From Adineta steineri (Eukaryota; Rotifera; Eurotatoria; Adinetida; Adinetidae): a stretch of 64,000 bases of DNA. The notes below the pieces were generated by a model. It saw only the letters and a list, made by a program, of their open reading frames with translations, did no database searches and was not told where the DNA came from. Location: assembly GCA_905250115.1 (NCBI GenBank), contig CAJNOI010000034.1, positions 612,028 through 676,027 on the forward strand, given 5' to 3'. Below, one piece after another: positions 41,608-53,378 of the stretch (its first letter is position 1; the number at the start of each line of letters is the position of its first letter). Made by a program: the position numbers and the translations under genes.

Positions 41608-42116
41608 ATTAAATTTGTAAAAAATGATAATTACTAATTGTATTGAGATCCTAAAAGAAGAACTGTTAACTCTATGTAGTATCATCATCTAAATCATTTT
41701 CGCTATTCGATTAACGTTTTTCTCCTTCTATGTTTCTACCACTCACAATAATCAAAGTGATGCAAATTGAAGAAAAAAAAACACCGAGGTAATATAATGA
41801 AAGTAGTTAACAAATAACTAAAGTAAACAACGTCATTTCTAAATGAAAATCTTTCTTTCTTTCTGTACGATTCTGTTGATGAATCAGTGAAAGAATAGAT
41901 GCGATTTATCTAACTGAAAAATGAACTAATAATTATTGACAAAATTGTGATAGAAATGTAAGTACAACTATTCTTTGTGTGAAAGAGAGAATCTTTGCAT
42001 TATCTCTATTGTTAATATTATTGGTTAACAGGTATTTATAGTTAATTAGTTGTTTGTGAAAAAAATATATGGTAATCAATAGTAAACAGATTCGACACTG
42101 ATCATGTATCTCAAAT
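41608..42116. other. Intergenic, nothing recognised
   Basis: A+T-rich spacer between the foldback element and the inverted duplication. No gene or repeat seen. Confidence 0.35.
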
Positions 42117-44370
42117 GATCGTAATAGTATCTGATTATAAATCATGAATATTGACAACATTTAAATGAAGAACATACCCGAGTGAAACATCTTCCTTACT
42201 AGATCTTTCACTTAGATAGAGAGAGTAATAAAAAACGTGTGTGAGTTGTAGATGGATATTTCAATTAGATGGGTGGATATTGGAATAGTACAATATTTAA
42301 AAAAAAAGATGTAGTACTGAAAATGCTAATAGTTATCTCGTTAAAGCTTTGTTAGAATTAAAATTAGATAGAAAGAAAAGGACTGGATTATAAATATTTT
42401 TATTAAATGAATTAAGAATAAAATTTACCTAAGAACTTGATGTATTGAATTTGTTCAGCAAAAAGGAATGTTATTTGAATTTCAGATCAATATAATTATT
42501 CTTTTTTAAAAATGACATGTAACAACATAACTGAGTTAGACCTTTTATAGAGCTAAGAAAAAATTGTTTTGTTAAAGAACAAAAAAATACAGATCAGTCT
42601 TTTTTTTCTGAGAGAAAACTATTTCTCAATTGGTTGAAATGAATTTTTTTTCAATTATGAATCAGCAACACTATGAAAATGATTCTATCTTTTGTCTCCT
42701 AAGAAACATTTTTTTTTGTTCTTGAAAAACAAAAGTCATTTTTATTAAGTAAATTCCTTTCTTATAATTAATATTTTCTTCTTTACTTAAAATCGAAGAT
42801 GAGAATCTTATCGATTATTATTTGAACTAAAAACATTGAATCTTTCTTTCAATATCTGTTGATTAATTATGGAGAAACCCGATATCTGTAGTTATGAAAT
42901 AAAATATTGTAGTTTGAGATCTTTGTGATTTAGGTACTTTTGAAGAGAGAAAATTGAAAGTATCAATATTCTCTTGAAATTTACAAATATTAATGGAGAC
43001 AGTAAAGGTTCATCAACTGATACAAATAGAGATGTTTCTTTTTAATAAAGCATAAATATAAACAGAATCGTTATTTTAGAAAATAAAGACAAATTCCATT
43101 CGATAGTAATTGAATAAATGTTCAAGATGTATTATTCATCACAGTTCTCCCTTATCAATGACAATATTTCCAAATGGGATAATGTTAACAGATGAAAACT
43201 TCGTATAAAAAGGCTTATAGAAAAAATCGTTTGCTCATTTTGCAGATATGTTATATTGAATAAAGATTTTCGTTATCTTTATTTTACGAATGTAAAAAAA
43301 TTGTATTTCATTACTTAATAAAGTAAATGTAGGGAAACACTTACATATACAGATCTAATTAGAGCAACAATCAACAAAAATGATTTTAAAAGTGCATTTG
43401 TATCATGCGTTTCAAAGATGTTTTGCGTCTCAGAAATACCGTATGGCCCGAAAAAAGCATGCATGTTTTTGTTTTTACACATAACCGGAAATAGGAATAA
43501 TCTAAAAATTTTCTCTCATAACTAGTTTTGTAGAGCTTTTTTTACTAATCATTTTGGTAAAAAGACTTTTTAATTTTGGTTGAGTAAGGACAATGTTATA
43601 GCCAAAATACGAAACACTGTAAAAAAAAGTAGAAAAAACATTTAGCACATTTTTAGTATTTGGCTTATTTTTACGTTATTTTGCAACATCTGAAGGATTT
43701 TCTATATACCATTCGATGCAGAATTCGATGGGCTACATTCTGACATAAAGCACTTCTTTTAATATTGGAGTTAATTATTTAATAATTAATCAATAATTAA
43801 CAATTCGTTAATTAATTTTTTGGGTCATTTTTAAATTCCAAATATACCATTCGAAAGAGCATAAAAAACTGAACAAAAATGTATAACTATTATTTGGAAA
43901 GCAACGAGTTTGGTGAGGTTTTAATATGATTTTTAGATTATATCTATTATGTGTAAAAACAAAAACATGCATGCTTTTTTCAGGCCATACGGTATCATGA
44001 GTTTCAGGCATGTCATGCGTCTCAGACATGTCCGTAGAAGTGTGCGCTTAGACATTGCCCACACAAAATCAAAAGTATTCATTAATTTAATAACAAAAAA
44101 ACATTCTTTCTAAATGGAAATGAGATTTTCTACGTTTCTCACTTATCAGCTTATTAAATATGTCCATCTAAAGAGACTAAAACATGTCGCTAAATGTGTT
44201 TTCATATGTTCATTTATTCGATTCGAAACTACTGTTTAAAATAAATAAGTAAATAAGACTCTTCATATAAAAATAAAATTTTATTAAAAATCTGATTTTT
44301 AAAGAAATATTTATTTTTATATTCATCTTAAATTTAATTTATTTTACATAAATAATAAAGATAAATTTAG
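42117..44370 (+). repeat. Left arm of an inverted non-coding duplication (partner 59640-61347)
   Basis: Read on the plus strand this segment matches the minus strand of 61347-59640 in order. Examples: AATAGTATCTGATTATAAAT with AATAGTATTTGATTATAAAT; GAAGAACATACCCGAGTGAA with GAAGAACATACCCTAGTGAA; GCTAATAGTTATCTCGTTAA in both; TTTGAGATCTTTGTGATTTA in both; GTCCGTAGAAGTGTGCGCTT with GTCCGCAGAAGTGTGTGCTC. Roughly 80% identical by eye. It carries an extra 554 bp TIR element (43439-43992). No coding frame. Confidence 0.75.
43439..43992. mobile_element. 554 bp non-autonomous TIR element with TA duplication
   Basis: The ends are CCGTATGGCCCGAAAAAAGC continuing as ATGCATGTTTTTGTTTTTAC and ACATAA. The right end is the reverse complement with one difference in 46 bases. 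TA flanks both sides (43437-43438 and 43993-43994). The interior is A+T-rich with no transposase; similarity of the arms continues more weakly inside. The duplicate at 59640-61347 lacks it, so it inserted after or independently of the duplication. Confidence 0.85.
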
Positions 44371-45081
44371 GAATCAGTATTTTTAATCACTTGGATATTT
44401 TAATATTTTTAACAAATTTATACTGTCAATATACATACGAAAAGATCAACATAAAAATATTAGTTTATTAACTAGAGCAATCGACGAAAAATAAACAATG
44501 ATTTACTCTTTTTAATTAACGAAGAAGAAAAATATTTTGTAAAATAATCTGAATGAATTTTTTGTTAAATAATAAAATAAATCAGATTCTTGTATATGTC
44601 AATCGTTGAATAAAGGATTTGCATATTTTTCAGATAATACTGATAAATTCTACAATAGAAATGTTTCATTTGAAAACAATCATTTCTAGTGAATAAACAA
44701 ATACGCAGTAATTTCTTTAAATAGAATAATTTTTTTTATTTTCTTAAAACATTTTTTCTTTCAAAGATAAAACTATTTTTAAACTGAAACAGACGTATTT
44801 ATGGTATATATATATATTAAAAATGCACTTAGTAATACTGACATTTTCTTTTATATACTAATAAGTACAAAACTACAAAAATCATTTCTATCATCAGTGT
44901 AAAGTAAGTAGATTTGAAATACCTATTGACATATTTTATTTTATTAATCTATTTTAGTTGAAATTTTTACAAAAGAAACTCGATCTTAAAAAAAAAGAAG
45001 TAAAATCTTATTGTAGCTTTTATTCTAGCTTTGATTGTTCTTTATTAGTTTCTAGGTGTTTTTATCGCAAAAAAAATTTCA
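44371..45081. other. Intergenic, 5' flank of FG-GAP gene
   Basis: A+T-rich. Probably contains the promoter and an untranslated leader of the downstream gene (splice-like TTTTAG sites near 44960). No other feature. Confidence 0.4.
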
Positions 45082-46772
45082 ATGCAAGAACCATCAATTG
45101 AAGAAGATCGATCTGAAAAGTAATACTGTTTAGTTAAATTAATATTTCAATCTAAAAAGATTTTTTTTTCAAGAGAAACTATTATATCAACAAAATGTCG
45201 ATTTCTTCTTTGGAGTTGTGTTATTATTCCAATATCAATTATGATTAGTATTGTTGCAGTAGTTATATTCATTCGTTATCAATCATCATTTTCATCCAAC
45301 AGTATAAACTTTAACATTGGTAATAACAATTTTCTTTAGATATTAAAGTTAGATATAGAGTAGTTTCACTTTACCCGATAAAGACAAGTAGATAACTGTA
45401 CTATATTTGCTAAGATGTCATCCTTAGTGAGATAATGATTTATTTGAAATCATCTCTCTATAGATTGAATAATATAAAAAGTGTTTGTAGGAACGACAAG
45501 CGTTTCGAAAAGAACGACAAGAGCAACTCAAATGAAAACAAGTTCTACTGAAGGTAATAATAAAATAACGTCATATGTATATGTAAATAAATATATTCAT
45601 TTAGTGACAACATCAATTTCAAGAAATATTTCAAATATAAATTCTTCATGTAGGTGAACAATTAGTTTTTCTTATAAAAATAAAAATAATCTCTTCTAGA
45701 TATTCTATGTAATCCATTAAAATTTTCAGATTATACAAGTTATCCAGCTGGAAGTGACCCATGGTCAATAAACAATGGTTATTTAGATGGAGATTCTTTC
45801 CTTGATATTGTTGTTGCTAATACATTTGATCCAACTATTAGTATATACTATGGTTTTGGAAATGGAACATTTCAAAGTCAAAAATTATATAACACAACTT
45901 ACCATGTTTTTTATGTTGCTGTTAGAGATATGAATAATGATAATAAATCTGATATAATTTTAACTTATTCGACATTAAATCAAATTGCCATTTTAATCAA
46001 TATGGGCAACCAAAATTTTAATTCACCAATAACTTATCCAGTTGGAAATTTTCCATTTTGGATTGATGTTTCAGATTTCAATAAAAATAATTTATTGGAT
46101 GTTATTGTTGTTAATGACCGTGCCGCTTCTGTTACTATTTTATATGATTATTATAATTTATCATTCAGTTATTCTAAAACCTATCCTTGTGGAGATGATG
46201 TTACAGGTGTATCTGTTGCAGATTTTAATAATGATTTATATCCTGATTTTGTTACTACTGATTATAGTGATAATACAATTAGTCTCTATATTAATCCTAA
46301 AAATGGAATATTTAATCATAAGAAAAAAATTTATACAAGTATTGGACCATGGGGTATAGCCACTGCTGATTTAAATAATGATAATTTTATAGATATTGTT
46401 AATACTAATTTTGTTTCATTTACAATAAGTGTTTTTTTAAATGATGGACATGGAAATTTTAATAAATGGGATACATATTATATTGGCGGAACTACAATGT
46501 CAGTTACATTGGCTGATTTAAATAATGATACATTCATTGATATTATTGCTGCAAATTTTGGTGATGATTTTATTTGCATTTTTTTAAATAAACAAAATGG
46601 AATATTTGAAGCATGCCAACGATTTATCACCGAATGGAATGTTAATTCTGATACAACTGGAGATTTCAATGTTTCTGCTGTTACAACTGGAGATTTCAAT
46701 GGAGATAACAAAATAGATATTGCTCTTTGTACGGGACAAAGTACTATGAATGTTCTTTTAAATCTATGTTAA
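45082..46772 (+). CDS. Type II membrane protein with seven FG-GAP/VCBS repeats (beta-propeller)
   Basis: Exons 45082-45119, 45174-45319, 45491-45553, 45605-45649 and 45700-46772 give 454 residues. After a short acidic cytosolic start comes one membrane anchor (CVIIPISIMISIVAVVIFI), a Ser/Thr-rich stalk made by two small exons, then the propeller. It has seven evenly spaced Asp-rich calcium-binding loops: DGDSFLDIVVAN, DMNNDNKSDIIL, DFNKNNLLDVIV, DFNNDLYPDFVT, DLNNDNFIDIVN, DLNNDTFIDIIA, DFNGDNKIDIAL. Seven repeats match an integrin-alpha-type seven-bladed propeller. Likely an extracellular adhesion or recognition protein; ligand unknown. Its layout (anchor, Thr-rich stalk, propeller) resembles the protein at 2487-4460. 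Confidence 0.85.
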
Positions 46773-47734
46773 CAACATTTCATGGACTATTTTTATTATT
46801 GACAAATATTTATTCTAAACAATTTATTTATTCAAATTCTTTTTTTCACAATTTCAGTTCTATAGACACTCTATGCTTTTCTTCTTTATATCACAAAATA
46901 AACACATATTTAATCACAAATGTTAATGTTTCGAATAAATTTATCACTCTATCTTGTCATATGGTGGTGACAAAACTAGTGAATTAGGAGTACTCATATT
47001 ACTCGGACGAGTAGTATTCGTCAAGTTTGATGTGTGTTTTAAATTGTCGTGAAGTCGAATCAGTACTTATATGAGTTGTTTCTCTATGATGTATTCCTTG
47101 ATAAAAGAAAAGTACTGCATGCAGTACTATAAAAGAACTGAAAATATATTCTTTCGCTAAATCGAATATATGTGTGATATATGGTATTTTCCTTCTTTCC
47201 TTTTCACCACCATCTTTCTTATCCTATGGTATATTACTCTAGGAATTGACCAACGTCTCTCTCTCTCTCTTTTCCCCGTGTAAATACGGTTGTGTTTTTC
47301 TTGAATATTTTACAAAACATTCATGGATTACTATCTATCAAAATTGAATAAAATTATTTAATACAGAAAAATAGGTAAACTAATAGAAAATACAAAAAAA
47401 AATATTTTAATAACTTCTCTATGTTATTCTTCACTCTTTTCTGATGAATCATTCATATGAATGCAATGAAAAGTTACATGAAGAATAGAAAGAGAAACAA
47501 CGTGTTCATTTTAAGTGGTTCATTTCTGGAGTAAAGTCAGAGATTTTTTTAGACATGAAAAAGATAACACATTGAATTTCATTTAATAAATTTTAGATTA
47601 AGAATTCTACTAGACTGACACTTTTTTCTACAAGTCGATCAGAGTTTGATATTATGAAATCGTTCACAACATCTTAAGGACTATTTTTATTATTTTTTAT
47701 CAACATTATTTGATGAAATATAATTGAATATAAA

Positions 47735-48075
47735 GATATAACAAGGTAAACGAGCTCATCAATCATTTATTTTTTTTTCAGAAAAAACAATACAGTGAAA
47801 CTTTCGACACCTTTCATAGGGTCATTTTCAACACTAAGTTTTATAAAAGAAAGTTTTTACATATATATATGAAGTAACAATTCTTTTTCTATTTAAGAAA
47901 ATACTAGAAAGGAATAGAAAAAGAAAAAGAATTGTTTCTTCATATATATATGTAAAAACATTTTTTTTATAAAACTTAGTGTTGAGAATGACCCTATAAA
48001 AGGTGTCGAAAGCTTCACTGTATTGTTTTTGCGGAAAAAAAAATGATTGATGAACTTGTTTACCTTGTTATATCA
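47735..48075. mobile_element. Near-perfect ~340 bp palindrome (hairpin MITE)
   Basis: The left arm begins GATATAACAAGGTAAAC and includes TACAGTGAAACTTTCGACAC and CACTAAGTTTTATAAAAGAA. The right arm ends GTTTACCTTGTTATATC and is the reverse complement over about 160 bp with few differences, around a ~25 bp centre near 47905. Within the arms is an inner pair TA-CAGTGAA ... TTCACTG-TA resembling mariner/pogo-type ends. No ORF. Such high arm identity suggests a young element or ongoing arm-to-arm correction. Confidence 0.8.
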
Positions 48076-48385
48076 TTATTTTTTATCTACATACAAAAGT
48101 AAAATCTAATTGTTGTTTTAAACTAGTTATTTGTACTTTTCCTAATGATCCATATTGTATGTTTTCAATTGCACATCGCAATTTAATAAATAATTTTTTC
48201 TTTAGTTGCATTTTTCTCACAATACGTACTTCTTTTTCCTATTTTTCATGAGCTGCTTAATTCAAGTTCGAATATAAATAGAGATCTAATTGTATACTAT
48301 CAATTCGAAAATAAGCGATGAAGGTTAGAAATATTTTTAGATTTCGTTTTCTTTTAAGATGACTATAATTCATATGTACTGCTGA

Positions 48386-48482
48386 GGAGGATGTCGGTGT
48401 GGCTGTTGCTACTTTATTTTTCTGACATATATACCCACACTCATACCCTCAACCACCGTTAGCCGCACTCACACCTACACCT
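48386..48482. repeat. Telomere-like G/C island 7
   Basis: GGATGTCGGTGTGGCTGTTG, CTACTTTATTTTTCTGACAT, ATATACCCACACTCATACCC, then CCGCACTCACACCTACACC. The core matches that of island 4 (26935-27077) nearly base for base. Confidence 0.7.
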
Positions 48483-49370
48483 TAATTAAATAGGACACAT
48501 TAAATGCGATTATATGACGACAGTAAAGGTATCGACTACATTATAAATAATTAGGCGTTGGAAACGCTTGACATCGAATTGTAGAACTAAGTAATAAAAA
48601 ATGCGAATAATAATTTACCTAAACGATGGATGAACTAAATAAATCTATACTGAGCGATTCAGTCACAATTTCAAGTCGATTATATCATACACAATTTTAT
48701 TTTTCAAAATTTTCATATTCATATAAAACTAGATGACATTCAAGTTTCACTCAATTGAGAAATGCGATGTGACTGTAAGACGAAGATAAAAATGATAAGA
48801 TTGAGATCATGAAAAGAAGTATGAATGAACAATGAAAATATCTGTTTGAGAATATATAATTTGTACTTGCATTTTTGTTTTGATTTATTGATCAAGATCT
48901 ATTAAACCATTGAATAGAGTACTTAATTCTGTTAGTTTTATTTATTTTGAAAGGTTTATTAAAGATGTACATGATAATTATAATAATTGTATATAATGAA
49001 CTGACTAAGGACATTGAAGAATATAAAATATAGATAAGGATTTTGCTAATATAAAGAAAACTTATATAATTAATCTGATCGACTGATGAAATTGAATGAA
49101 CATATAAATTTTTTGAAGTTTCTTATATTAAAACAAAATTTGATTTTCGAAATCTCGGACTGGTATGAGCAGAGATTTTTGAGTATCCTATGTTTAATAG
49201 TAATTAATCACTTTTTTAAATGAAAAAGATTTGAATGTGCATGTTATGGCGCCTAGAGAACATACTCAATTGATAGTTCATCTTCTTGAACATGTCTATT
49301 GAACATATTGGCAAGTGATATTCTCAGTTATTTATGATACTTTTTTTTATCGATGATATTATAAATAGGA

Positions 49371-49845
49371 ATGGAAAAAGCATTACCTATGTTTGTCTTA
49401 GGTATCACTTGTATTTTTATTACTGCTGTTGTCTTTGGTATTTTGTGTGGAAATATGATTCGAGCACGACGTATAATTTCATATTTTGTTTTATTAATCT
49501 TTTTTTATGAAAAAAATTATTGTTAGGTCAAATTGAAAAAAGTCAACATGAAAATGAAGAAAAAAAAGATGAATATCCAATTTATATTATTCATTCACAA
49601 AGTCAAAAATCACTCGAATTTCCAATTAGTACAATCAATAATAAAATTAAGTAAGATTAATTCTTATTTAATATAAAACACACTTCTGTGTTCTTAGTAA
49701 TACCAATCAAAGTGCTGCAATTCATTCATCAACAACAAATATACATGAACATCAATCATTGTCACATATGGCAATTGATCTTGATTCAACATTCAAAATT
49801 CATCCTAATCATATATTTTCTAACAAACGTATTGTTGAACTTTAA
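49371..49845 (+). CDS. Small single-pass membrane protein, family unknown
   Basis: Three short exons (49371-49470, 49527-49650, 49698-49845) join in phase to a 123-residue protein. Start MEKALPMFVLGITCIFITAV continues to a single hydrophobic helix ending in basic residues (NMIRARRQIEK), then a polar Glu/Lys/Gln/His-rich cytosolic-type tail ending SNKRIVEL. The donors (GTATAA, GTAAGA) and acceptors (TTAG) fit the window. An AG just before the ATG (49367-49368) leaves open an upstream exon. The stop lies 140 bp from the stop of the convergent 4E-T-like gene. No domain recognised. Confidence 0.55.
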
Positions 49846-49984
49846 GATAAAACTATCTTTCTTTAATAACATCATCATTCCAAATCTGTGTATAACTAAC
49901 AAACAATTAAACACATCGATTTGGAATAGATGAGAAAAAAAAACAAAAACCAAACGATAAAAAAAAGTATAAGAAAAACAAACA

Positions 49985-51006
49985 TCACTGTTCGAGATCA
50001 CATGCTGATAAAACACGATCCGATGGCATACGTGGATAAGCTTTTGTATATATAGAACTACCAAACCAATTTTCTAATGATTGACTTTGTAATACTGTCG
50101 AAAAAAGTGATAATGAACTATCATGTTGTTGAGTAGCAGCTAAATAAGTAAAAAATGATTTCACTTTGTTTTTTAAACTTATATTGTATATTGTTGACAT
50201 ACGTGATGGTGGAGCCGAATAAAAATTTTGTGCATCATCATCTTCTTTATTCATTTGAGCAGCCTTATTCAGTCGATGAATATCAAAACTTGGTGTACCA
50301 GGTGTTTCCATTGTTGTTGAACATTTAAGTAGTTGAGCCAATACATTCTTTTAATTATAAGATAAAAAATAAGTTTTAGAAAAATAAAAGAAATACTTTT
50401 TGATTTTGATCAGGTGTACAAAGCCATTCAAATGTTTTATTTGAATTTGGTTTTGCCGGTGTTGCTGGAGTACAAAATGCAGATAAACCACCTTGTTGAT
50501 GAGCAGACTAAATATAAAACTAAGTATGATATAAATAAAGAGAAAGCTTTATACAATATCAGATATGTGAAATGGATCAATTTTACGTTGTTCATTTCTA
50601 AATAAAACATATTTTTTTTAATAATAAAAACTAAAAACAAATTTCTTTACTGTTGTATATGTTGAGCCTGAAATAAACGTTGTAAAATTGGAATTGTATT
50701 TGTTTCATCCGTTTTTTCTTCTGGAATTGTTTGATAGGTTGGTAAAAGAGATTTGATTTGATTTGTGTATATTTCACATTGATTAGGATTTTGTCTTTGA
50801 TAAGGCATTGAAGGTTGTGGTGGAAAATGATGTCGAGATGAATTTAATTGTACTTGTTGATGACTATAATCATCAATCCAAACATGTGATGGCTGTGTTT
50901 GATAAGGAAATAATAATGTTGATGACTGATGACGTGTTGCAACTGATGTTAGAGCAGCGACTTGTTGAGGTGTTAATGGATCTTTTGGACGACGATTTTT
51001 TACTTT
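49985..51006 (-). CDS. EIF4ENIF1: 4E-T (eIF4E transporter)-like protein, C-terminal part
   Basis: Four coding exons in phase: 51006-50651, 50597-50555, 50507-50397, 50347-49985. The final ~30 residues, SLENWFGSSIYTKAYPRMPS then DRVLSACDLEQ, match the conserved C-terminus that I recall for vertebrate 4E-T (WFGSDVLxxPLPxMPxKVISVDELE). The rest is Gln/Pro/Ser-rich and disordered, as in 4E-T; segments such as IPILQRLFQ could be short linear motifs. 4E-T binds eIF4E and P-body proteins and represses or stores mRNAs. Neither the start codon nor the N-terminal eIF4E-binding motif was found. The exon at 51006 opens at an acceptor, and candidate exons just above (51060-51180) contain stops. Either the N-terminal exons lie further up in A+T-rich DNA or this copy is truncated. 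Confidence 0.6.
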
Positions 51007-53378
51007 CTAAAAACAATTTAATATATTTGTACAGAAAAACAAATCTATAAGATAATTTACTTCGATAGCAGTTATATTGATCTTTGGTTATTAATTCTAA
51101 ATTTTATTGTCATTCATCAACAGTAATTAATTTCATTGGTAAAAATATTTTATTAGATTTATATAATTTTAAGTTTTTATTTCATCTAAATACTTTATGG
51201 AGTCGATATATTAAGCAAGTGAAATTGATTTGAAAACAAATAAAAATTCACAAAACTTTACTTAATGATCAATTAACGTAGAAATATCCGAATCAAGAAG
51301 AAAACATCATTTCGTCGGAATTATACTAATGTCTAAAAAATCCTTATTGAATGTTGAAAAGAACTAAGAATTTTAGTTTGTTAAAGAGTTAACAAAAATA
51401 TTCTTTTTTAAATATACTAAGATGAAGTAAGAATTGAGAAGAAATTCTTAATTTACATAACTTCGTAGTTATAGTTAATAGAAACGTATTAATCTATATA
51501 GTGAAGATAAATAAAGCAAGAGACACTCTTAGAAAATATTTCTAATTTAAGACAAATTTTATCAACTAAGATCAGATATAAAAAAAATTAAATATTAACA
51601 TGTATTTTTTGAAAAAGTTTGTTTTTTTCTTTCCTTTAAGGAAAAACAGTCATTTCCAAGGAAATAGAAAAAAAGTACAAAATTTGTTTCAATATTATTA
51701 ATAATTACTAGCAACAACATTTCTCTGGAAAAAAAGAGTGGGCATGTATTGTTTTTAAAGAAAAATTTCCAAGAACAACTAATTAAAGAATTGGCCTTTT
51801 TCTCTCACGACTTAATACTCATTTTAAAAAAAAAGATGTGTTGATATAACACTTACAGAAAATAATATCGTATGTATGTTTTATTTTATACAAATATTTT
51901 GATTTATAAGAAAATAACTGTTGCTTATTGAATGAATTCATAGGGATTTTCTTTTATTCATTGTAGATCATCTCAATCTTATTTTAATTTTAAAAAGGTA
52001 AAGTTTCGATTGATATTTTTTTAGTGAAAATAATTATGAATCAGTTTGAAGTTATGAACAAGTTTATTTTCCAATGAAATATTAAATCTTTCTAGATATA
52101 TTTTAATAAATAGTATATAAAGATAATTTCAATTTATTAAGATTTACTCAGTATTTCATCTGTTTGCTTCTTTTTCGAAAGGATAATGAAATTCAATTCT
52201 AATACTATTTATCGTTTAGTTGAAACTAAGAGAAAGAATATGATTTCTAATTACTAATTACTGCGATTACCTGGTTACATGGGTGGCACGAGTCAGCCAA
52301 CATTAGGGGGGGGGGGGTAGTGTAGCAAACGTTTTTGGAGTGAAAAGATGAGTTTCGCGATTTTTAGAGGGTGTAGCATTATCTTTGATAAAAAACCTAT
52401 GATTTGCCAATTTTGTTAAGCAAAAAATAGAAATTTGCGAAGAATGGGGGGGGGGGGGTTTGATGTTACACCCCCGACACGCACTCGATCGCGCCACTCC
52501 TACCTGCTTATATATTTTTTTTAAATCTTTCTATTATTTTGATTACTTTTTCTATTTCACTTGTTGTGAATAAGAAAGATACAACAAAGAGATTTTAATT
52601 ACATAAAAATGGTTACATAGAAACTGAATATACAATACAATAGTACTTTATTTGACTATTTTAACTTTTTATTTATGATAAATCTACTTAGTGACTATTA
52701 GATCCACATAATGATTTATATAACTTTCTATCCGAATATAATTAATATTCATTTCACATTGAAAAAATCTAATATATAAGACAATTATAAAAGAGAAAAC
52801 TGTATTGACTATTGATTTATACCCAATGAGATACAAGAAATCGTTACGTCTATTTTTGAAATAAAACAAAAAACTTTCTTCTCCTTCTTTTTCTTTTTTT
52901 TGTTAATTACATTTTGTTTTCTGATGAATAACTAAATAAAAGAAATATCTTCAATAATAGTCATATACTGCCTTATTCTGTAAAATTTTATTTGTTCTAA
53001 TAAATATTTTTATAGTATTAAATGTGAATATAATTAAATTACATATTTTCATTTGATTAAGATTGATAAGATCAAAGTTGGATTGTTTGAAAATGTGTAA
53101 GATTGTACTCGAGTAAAGTAAGAATGTTATCACAGTGTTAATGTTAGAATTAGTATTGAACAAGAGATTCATATATTTATATTAATTGAAAACCTGAATT
53201 ACATATAGCGTTGTTTACTTTTATAAAATAATAAATTACTAAAAGAAGATTTAATTTTTGGATTATTTTTAGTACATAACTGTTGTAATTGTTCATCATA
53301 TATATAAAATTCGTATTGCTGTTAGTTAATCGATCAAAAATATAATATATATAATATTTTATTTAGATATTAATCGTC
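51007..53378. other. Divergent intergenic region with a poly-G element
   Basis: No convincing gene. Expected to contain the missing 5' part and promoter of the 4E-T-like gene and the promoter of the NHL gene. The one distinct feature is the G-tract element at 52276-52500. Confidence 0.4.
52276..52500. mobile_element. Short G+C-rich element with two long poly-G tracts and weak inverted ends
   Basis: An abrupt island of higher G+C in A+T-rich DNA. One end reads ATGGGTGGCACGAGTCAG; the reverse complement of the other reads TAGGAGTGGCGCGATCGAG, an imperfect inverted pair. Inside are runs of 12 G (52306-52317) and 13 G (52446-52458). No open frame beyond short repeats. It resembles a MITE or SINE-like insertion of foreign composition; class not identified. 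Confidence 0.5.

Larger units (their letters stand above)
46773..49370. other. Intergenic with a large palindrome and a telomere-like island
   Basis: About 2.6 kb without a recognised gene. Distinct structures are the palindrome at 47735-48075, the island at 48386-48482 and a short CT run near 47252. Confidence 0.45.

Noticed and set aside
46478..46987. Frames on both strands around the end of the FG-GAP gene
   Set aside because: Antisense or alternate-frame shadows of a coding exon, and an A+T-rich 3' flank.
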